The notes beneath the pieces are model-generated. The model was not told the origin of the DNA. It worked only from the letters and a program-made list of their open reading frames with translations, and made no database searches. Source: Odobenus rosmarus divergens (taxonomy: Eukaryota > Chordata > Mammalia > Carnivora > Odobenidae). Taken from it: 64,000 nucleotides of DNA. The DNA lies in contig NW_004452110.1 in the NCBI RefSeq assembly GCF_000321225.1, positions 165,705-229,704 of the forward strand, read 5' to 3'. Made by a program: the position numbers and the translations under genes. Positions 9,680 to 18,600 of this stretch are shown here, piece by piece. The first letter of the stretch is position 1. The number at the start of each line of letters is the position of its first letter.

Positions 9680-12600
9680 GTAGGGGGCTCCCCTGGGTGG
9701 GGTGGGCCCTTTCTCTGTGGGTGGAGGCAGCTCTAGGAGAGCAGAGGGCTGTCTTGCAGGAGGCTGGGGGGAGGGGGGGTCCGGGAGCCCTCAGCTTGTA
9801 TCCTCCCCATCTCTGTGTGGGACCTCAGGCAAACCACTTCTCTCTGAGCCTCAGTTTTCGCCTCCATAAAATAGGGAGAACAGCAGCCTGTTAGTGTCGC
9901 TATGAAGAATGTAGGGAAAGCACTGAGCAACAAGTACATGCTCTAGAAGGACCCACTCCCTTCCCTTCGCCTCGGTTCCCAGCCCCACCCAGACCAGCAG
10001 GCTCCAAGGAGGATGGATTGCCGGAGATTTGATGAGGTTGGTTGGGGGACATGGGTGAGTAGATTTGAGGCTGGGGGCTCCTAGGCTGGTCCTCCGAATT
10101 ATGCCTGCCTGGCCCCATGACTCAGTTTACAGGAAGTAGGATTCAAGGGACAATTAAACTGGGCTTGGTCCCCTCGGAGGAGCAGCCTGGCCCCCTTCTC
10201 TCCCATTTCCTGTTCCCAATGGCCTTTTCTACCGTCAGACTCAGGGGAAGGGAATTGGTAACTTGGGGGCCCGGTTTCAGTCCCGGTTGCTCCCCCAACT
10301 TGCTGTGTGATCTGAGGTAGAGCTGCTGCCCTCTCTGGGTCTCAGTGTGCTGGACGGTGGGGGCCCCCAGTCTCAGGCCTGCCAATCACAGGGACCCTGT
10401 GGGAAGCAGATAAACACATGAAACCTCTTGAAAGGCACAGGCTCTTTACCTATCTCCTTACTGCATTTCATTTGTCTTTAGTCACTTATTACTGCTCTGC
10501 CTTATTCCCCAAAGCTTGCAAATATGTATTTAACAGACCAGAATAAAAATATAGAGAGTTAATACATAAAAGACAAAGGAAAAACAGCCTCCACAAGTGA
10601 GGGGAAGGATGTCCCTGGTGTGACAGGTAGGTCCTCAGCTGGGGCTGCTCACAGCTCCTTCCATGGGCCTGACCTTGCTTCCGAGCAGGTTCTTTCAGCT
10701 GAGGCCAACAGGAGGCTGGTCACAGGAGGCAGTCTCTCCTCCCTGGAGGCTCCTACTCCTTCTGTCCGCGTCTGTCCTAGACAGGTGACCTACGCGCTGC
10801 TGGGTGCCGTCCTCTTCTCGGCCATTGAGGGCGGCCAGAACCTGGGGCCAAAAGACCCGGAGTTTGAGGAGTTTTCGGTGGAGAACGCCTGCTCGGCTGA
10901 CCCAGGAGATGTCCTCTGCCGCCGCCACCTCCTGGACTCTGAGCCACCCCTGGCTCTGATGGTGACAAGTTCAGAGCTTCTCAACCCTGGCCACACATCA
11001 GAATCATCCAGGGAGCTTGTCTGAAATACACATTTCCAGGCTCTTCTCCAAACCCACTAAATCAGGATTTCCAGAGCTGGGTTGGGAATCTTATTTCTAA
11101 AGTTTCTAAAGATTCTGACACACAGAATACAAGGGGAATTTAGCACTGGTCCAAACCCCATTTTGTTTTTGTTTTTTAAATAATCTCTACACCCAACTTG
11201 GGGCTCGAACTCATGGCCCTGAGATCAAGAGGCGCATGCTCTTCTGACTGAGCCAGCCAGGCACCCCTCCAACCCCATTTTGAACTGATTTTTGTTGGAG
11301 ATTAAGATGCTCAGTAAGCGCAGACCCTGTGCTGAACACGTTCCTCTGTTATCCCACTTAATCCTCACGCCAACCCCAGGGGCCTGTATGAATTGACCCC
11401 TTTCACAGATTAGGAAACAGAGGCTCTGGGAGTTAAGCAACTGGCCAAGGTCACAAACTACAAAGTGGAGCCAAGGATTCCACCCCAGGCATTTGGACTC
11501 CACAGCCACGTCATGCTGCTTCCCTGGTGGGGAAACAGGCTCAGAAAGAAGCATCTTATCCACGGCTGCGGGAGCTACTCAGGGTCAGAGCCCGGTCTAG
11601 GATGTCTGGACTCCCAGGTCAGCACCCTTTCACATAAGTACTGACTTCCTGCTGCGTGCCAGAGTCCCAAGATTGTTCTGGGGTCCTAAAGCCCATTGGC
11701 CACCCAGGCCAACAGAAATATTTGGGAACTTCCCTGAGGAACCAGGGCCGCAGTCCTGCTCTGTTGGCCCTGGGTCAGATGTTGTGAAAGTCAAGGCTTC
11801 CCAGAAATCCTCAGGCACCTTGGTGCCCACAGATCCCAGTATGAGTACCAAATGCCATCAGGCGTAATGACCTCCAGGAGTGGGGATGGTTTGTATCCAT
11901 ATAAGAGCTTGCATTTCATGAGACCCATTTTGCTTTCAATTCTCAAGAACCCTGTGAGAGAGACTGAGCCGAAGTAGAATGCCCCTTTGCAAAGCAAAAG
12001 AGTTGGAGGCTCAGAAGTTTCAGGAAGCCCCCTCAGGCCACACAGCAATCCTGTGGCTGAGCTTGGGCCGGACCCATGGGCCTCTCCCTGGGGGGATCCT
12101 CTCATGGGGGGGGGTGTGGCCTTGTCATCTCCGAAGGCACTAAATGCAGGAACTAAGTGCAGAGACAGCAAAAGCAGAACCAGGTTTGGCGTTAAGGGGC
12201 CACAAGGCAGGGGGCGTGCTGGTCCCTGGGGAAGACCCCTGCGTGTGGTGGGACCTGTCTGGAGCAAAACCCTCTGCCTCACTCTGGTCCCCTCTTTCCC
12301 CAGTTGAGGAAGGCAGGAAACAGGACCTCGGGGCGCTGCTGCAGAAGGTGAAGCCCCACTGGTTTAGCAGGTTTGCAGACTGGTCCTTCCTGAGCTCACT
12401 CTTTTTCTGCTGCACGGTGATCAGCACTGTGGGTAAGTCCGAGGGCAAAGGCAGGTCTGGGAGAGAGACGTGGCGGAGCGAGAGGGAGAAGGGGGAGGCT
12501 GGGGCCCCTCGGTGGGGAGGTGGAATGTTCGGTTCACTAGGTCAAGAAATGGTGATGGGGGGCTGCCTCTGTGTGGGGTCCACCATGCCGGTGAGCAGGG

Positions 12601-15600
12601 CTGTGCTGGCTTCTAAGGTGGGGGCTCCTGCTGGTGGGAATTTGGAAAGAGTACCCTTCTCCTGGTGGGTGCAGCCCCTTGCCCGGGTGGAGGCCCCAGG
12701 GAGCAAGGCAGGGGATGCCTTTCAGCCCCCTCCTGCCCCTTGGCTGAATGTTCTCCTACGACAACCTCTCGCCAGTGATGCCTGCCAGCGTGGACTCCCA
12801 GGCATCGAATGTGGTTAGCACGCGAAGTATTCGGGGTATCATGGGAGCGCAGAGTAGGGGCAGCTGTCCCAGGCTTGGGGGTGGTCCAAGAGGCAAGACT
12901 GAAGTGGTAAGAACATTTTAAAGGCTCCCGGGAGGGGATGCCGGCCATGCTGAGTCAGGCAAGGAGAGCAGGAGTCACCAGTGTGGGGGAAGGTGGGCGT
13001 GCAGACAAAGGCCCAGTAGCAGAAGGAGTGGCAGGCACTGTAAGGTTAATTAGGGGTGACAAGGGGTGGGAGGGAGAGGAGGGGCCAGTCCACGGGAAGG
13101 CCGTGCAGGCTGGGCAAAGAGGTTGGGTTCATCCTGAGGGCGGTGGGGAATGTCTAGAGGGTTTTAAGCAAGGGAAGAACACGGTAGCTCACTGTTCCAG
13201 AAGGATCAGCCCAGCTGTAGCATGGGGGGAGGGATCAGAGAGGGTAAGACTGGCAGCAGGGAGAGCGCTAGGGGGGCTTCTGTGGCAGCCTATGTGAGTG
13301 ATGATGGCAATGGCCTCATCCAGGACCATGGTCATGAGGACGGAGAAGAGGGGTGGATTGGAGGAAGGCTGTAGGAAAGTCTGCAGTGGTTGGATACCTG
13401 GGGGATGAGGAAGGCACCGCAGGCTCTAGCTTTGCTGGATGGGACCGGCAGGTTGCGGGGAGGGTGGTGAGGATGCTGGGCCGGGGGATGGAAGTGATGA
13501 TTCAGGGCCAGTCAAGGTCAAGGCTCCAGTGGAGCTTCCGAGGGGAGACACCCAGCACTGCTGGAAATGTGGGTCTGGGGCTCAGGGCCCTGGGCAGGGC
13601 TGCGGAGCTGAGTTTCAGAGTCACCAGCATATAGATGGCAATTGACTCCCAGGGAACGGAGGGGAGCAACGAAGTGGGGGTGTGGTGTGGGGAGGGCCGG
13701 TGGGCGAGCGCAGGACTAGGAGCACTAACAGTGAGGTGGAGGGAGGAAGGACTGCGGGGGTAGTGGGTGCCAACAGTCACCCCCCGGGGCTGTACTAAGC
13801 TGCCTCCTTTAAAGCTCAGCGAGGTTTTATGGATCAGGTGGGGGAGCCTGAGCCCAGAGAGGTGCTGCCAGGGGCCAAGGGCACACAGTGAGTAGAGCTG
13901 GTGCCCATGAATAGGCCTTGAGACTTCAAGTCCAGTGCTCTTTCCCCAGAGTAGCCTGCCAGCCTTGCAGATCTGTGGGGTGCTGCAGGGACCCTGCCCA
14001 GCCCTGCCCAGGGAGCCCCAGGGAGAGCCTGCCTGTGCCTGGGGGGCAGGGGCAGCTCCGATTTCCAGAGAGACCTTGTGTCTGGCTGGAGTTGATGCCA
14101 GTGCCTGGAAGGAAAGGCACTTGGAGAGAAGGAGCCAGCCTGACCCCGTTCCCTGCCCTTCCTTTACATGTGTCTTCAGCCCCCAAAGAAAGCAAAGATC
14201 CCTTACGTGCAAGTCACTGGCCCAGGGCAGCCCTTCCAGAGCCCAGGGTAGAGTGGAGGGTGTGGGGCACAGCTGCCCCCTGCAGTGGCCACTTGCTCAT
14301 TTAAAGGGGCCCCAGATCCTCTTCTCAGGGGCCACATGAGGTGTGGGCTCCTGGGTGACCGAACAGAGAGCGGACAGGAGTGGGGGGACATGGCAGGAGC
14401 AGTAGCCTCCTGAGCTGGGGGGCTGGGGCTGTTCTTGCACTTGGGCGTTGTGTCGCTGGGCCTGCCTCTGAGGATGCTCGAGTGACTAAGAGCCCCTGGC
14501 TTCCCTCCGCGGCGGTGCAGCAGGATGGGCCAGGTCGGAGGGGCCATGCCAGGGCTGGCAGGAGTGTCCCCTGCTGGGGATGGGGGTCACAGGGGTGGAG
14601 GTGGTGAGACCGCCCTCCGCCAAGGCTCGGGAGCTCCTGGGTCAGCATCCCCACCGGGAGTGGGGCCCGTGGCTCAGCCCCAGCCCCTCTTGGCCAGGGA
14701 AAAGGCCTGGGGCCCTGTCTTCATTCAGGAGAGTACCAGTCCCTGAGAGGGATGGGCCAACAAGGGTCACAGAGCCCCGGCCATGCCTGGGTGCTTGTGC
14801 TGAGGCTCCTTCCCACGGGGGGGGGTGGCGCACACTGGTTAGCTGTGGACTCTGGAGGCTGGCCACCTTGGGTCAGTGGTGTGAGCATCAGGGAGCAATG
14901 TGTCCCTTCTGAGCCTCGTCCCCTCATCTGTAACGCCTCCCAGTCCTGCCTTTCAGATCAGTGTGAGGATAAATGTAAGTGGCAGCCAGGATCCTCTCAG
15001 CTGCCACTAACGGAAAATCCAACCCAACTGGCTTAAACTGCAAGGAAAACGTGTTCCCTCCGGAGTAAGGAGTCCGGTGGAGACAGCCCTGGGGCTGGTC
15101 CGTGTGCAGCTCAGCCGTGGCATTGAGCGTCAGGTTCTCTCCCATCCTGCTCAGCATGTCACCAATGTCCACTCCCGCTGGGGCTTCACTGCATCTGGTA
15201 GACAAAGGGATGGCCATCACCACCAGCATGGAAACCTCCCAGCCCCAAGCCAGTCCTGGCAAAGAGATTAGATCACCAGAATGACTTAGAACGGTCGGCT
15301 CTATCCCTAGAGCAGGTGGGGGAGCAGGGGTACCCCAGGAAAGAGGAAGGAACGGTTGCCGGGGGAACAACCAGAGTCTGTGGCAACGGGCTTCACGAAC
15401 GGGCCCGTGTTTGTGTCCAAGAGCGCCCCCATGTGGCTTCTTTCGGAGCCGGTCTCTTCCCCTCCGTCGCTGCTACCCGCGGGGAGGTAAGGGTAACCCG
15501 CAGAAAGAATACTACTACCTACTGCAGTACCGAGCTGTTGCCAGCACTGGGCATGGCGCGCACAGCCTTTACATGCATGATCTTATCTAATCCTCATGAC

Positions 15601-18600
15601 ACGACAGTCCTGTGGGGTAGGCGCTGTGGCCTTTAGCAGAGAGCTGAGGCTCTGGAGAGGGAGGTCACAGCCAGCAAGGCAGGGGCAGGGCGCAGCTGGC
15701 CTTTCCAGGGAAACCCGCAGCTCAGTGGAGCAACCGTGCCGGGGAAACGGTAGCCCCAAGGAAAATAGTGGAGATGAGCAAAGGGGTTCAGTTTGTTTTC
15801 CTTTTGCTCCAGAACTTCTGGGGATTAATCTAACGCAGGCTTTCTGGGCTGGCGCTGTGGGCAGCTGGAGCTAGATGATTCTTTGTGGTGGGGGCTGTCC
15901 TGTGCATTGTGGGATGATTAGCAGCATCCCTGGCCTCTACCCACCCGATGCCCCCACCTCTTCCCCTGCTGTCTCCATATTGCCAAATGTCCCCTGGGGG
16001 GGGGTGCAAACCGTCCCCGTTGAGAACTGATCTAATGCAGTGGTCCCTGGACCCATTAGCATGCATGAGCATCACCTGAGAACTTGTTAGAAATGAGAAT
16101 GAATTCTCAGGCCCCATCCTAGACCTACTGAGCCACAAACTATGGATGTGGGGCCCAGACATCTGTATTTAACAAGTTCTCCAGGTTATGCTGATGCACG
16201 CTAACGTTTTCGAAACACTGACCCTGTGCGAGGGTCCTCAGTCCTGGCGGCACATTGCAATCGTCTGGCTATCTTTTATAAGGTCCCAAGCCTGGACCCC
16301 GTGGCAATCAAGTCAGAGTCTCTAGGGACAAACCCAGGCCTCAGTATTTTTCAGAGCCCTCCAGGTGATTCTAATGGGAGTCCAGGCTGTGAACCACTGA
16401 TCTAATGGAAATGCATTATCTTGGTTCAAATCCCAAGAAAGCGATGCTCCTATCAAATCAATTAGGATATCATGCCGTCCAGTAATTACAACTGGAAAAG
16501 GATATTGGGGAGGTTCTCCACTGCGTGTAATCAATAGCAGTGTTGGAAATGCTTCCTGCCCTACATCTCTGGGTCACCCTTAGTGTACCTGGCCTTGATG
16601 TTGAAAAAGGGACACCTGGCAGGTGTGAGGTTGGTCAATCCCCAGTCATTTCCAATTGGGGCGGTCCCCCTGGATGAGAAAGTAAAGCGCGTGGGGGCGC
16701 CTGGGTGGCTCAGTCGGTTGAGCCTCGGACTCTCGATCTCAGGGTCATGAGTTCAAGCCCCACGTTGCGGGGGGTGGGGGGGCTCTATGCCCAGCATGGA
16801 GCCTACTTAAAAAAAAAAAAAAGAAAGAAAGAAAGAAAGTAAAGTGCATGGACTATTAAATACTCACAGCCTAAGTGGAGTGGATTGACCGACCGTATTG
16901 GAATATATGAATACGTTATAAGAAATGATAGGATTTTCCATTATGCATTTCAGCGTTCAGTAGTTGGTACAGTTAATACAATTTCCTTCACAGGGGCCAT
17001 GTGCTCTCTGAGATTTGCTTCCTTGGTGCATTTTCTGGAATATGGCATATCTCCTGGACTCTAAACATGTTCTACCTAGAGGCAGTCACCTCTAGTTTAA
17101 ATCCACTAAATTCACCTTTGCCAAGGAGAACACTGGGGTGGCAGGTGGACAGGGGAAGTCTTCAGGTAAGGGGTGCACACCCTTGTCGGCTTTGAGCTGC
17201 GCCACCCCAGACAGGTCACCTGACTTCCCTGTTCCTTGTCCATTAAATGCGGTAATAATGGTGGTTGCAGGCATTAGGGATTTCGCTATGCAGGGAATTT
17301 TCACTCTAAAAGACACTTTGTCCTAGAAATGGGATGTTCTTTTCTTTAAAATAGATCTGACCCTGGGACCCTCTCCTGGAAGCTGAGAGGTTTCTACTGT
17401 GGAGCCTCTCCTGACTCGCTGGGGGTGCACAGGAACCCAGGGGGCTCATCCACCATCTAGAAAACGGGGTGGTCCCCATCTCTGGGCCCTCATGGCTGTT
17501 GCTGACATCCTAAGGACTGATGGCTGTGTGGGGCCCATGACAAGCTTTGGCACAAGAATCTTTGCTGACACTCAGGGCCTGGGCTCTACCAGGACTCCGT
17601 GGCCAGGCCTCTCTGAGCTCCTGCCCCTCCAGTAGAGGCTCCAGGTGCCCTCTTCCCTCATCTTCCCTGCTCCAGAGACTCTTTCCACACCTTTCTTCAT
17701 GGCTGGAGTGACCACCTGCCCGGTTTGCCTGGGACTGCCACAGTTTTAGCACAGAAAATAGGGTGTTCTGGGAAACCCCTCAGCCCTAGGCAAACTGGGC
17801 AGGTGGTCAGCCCACCATGGCCCACCTCTGTTCCTCTTCTCCACCTTCCCCTTTAAGTCCCCACCCCCACCTTCGTTGCCTCAGTGCTTCTGGGCTTTTA
17901 TTGAACCCTGGACAAGGCGCTGAGGCCACTTCTGCAACCTCCTCTCCTAGAGGGGAGGACCAGAGCTGCTAGTGACCCTCATGGAACAGGGAGGGGAAAC
18001 AGAGGCATTTGGAGGCCTTGGCACTGTCTCAACAAGTCCTGCCCCATGGAACAAGCCTGGGTTTCTAATGGGAGGGTTAAGCAATGCGGCCCCCATTCCT
18101 GTCCCCTGGGACATACATACACCTGTCAGGTCCTCGTCACATCCTGCTGGTGGTGGAGAACTAAGCTCAAGGCCTTGCTTCATTCTCAACTAGGAGTCCT
18201 AGAGGGCAGGGTTTGTGCCTGTTTCTCGTTGTACCCCCAAGCCCACCCACAAGTGCCTGGCATAAGGTAGGTGCTCAATAAATGCAAATCCAGGATGGGC
18301 GCCTTTGTTCTAATTGCTCTTGGAACAGTCTGCTCTTTTATGTCCTGCTATTGATCTCCATCTGCCATAGCATACTCACTAGTGTGGTTGTTTGATTCAT
18401 ACCTGCCTCTCCCCCTAAACCAGAAGCTCAGCAAGGTTGGGTACCTCACCACTGTGTCCCCAGCACATGCAGTGAGCGCTCAATATGCACATATGCTATG
18501 GATGTACATTCAGATTTAACTGCCCCTGCCACCAAATGGTGCCTTGTGGAGTCAGCCAAGGGTGGTGTGGAGTGCTTTGTGGCGGATGCCAACGGATTAG

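Larger units (their letters stand above)
9680..12303 (+). other. KCNK18: KCNK18 intron 1
   Basis: A 2.6-kb intron with GTAGGG donor and CCCCAG acceptor. It holds MIR-like sequence near 9800-9900, the partial exon 1 copy at 10784-10883, a MER5A-like element at 10970-11125, a short CAN SINE at 11166-11268 and MIR-like sequence at 11330-11520. Confidence 0.85.

Noticed and set aside
12144..12818. 224-codon frame covering KCNK18 exon 2
   Set aside because: Only the part at 12304-12432 is the exon; the rest is intron read-through.
13502..14212. 236-codon minus-strand open frame in KCNK18 intron 2
   Set aside because: It lies over intron and repeat sequence, with no recognisable domain or splice context.
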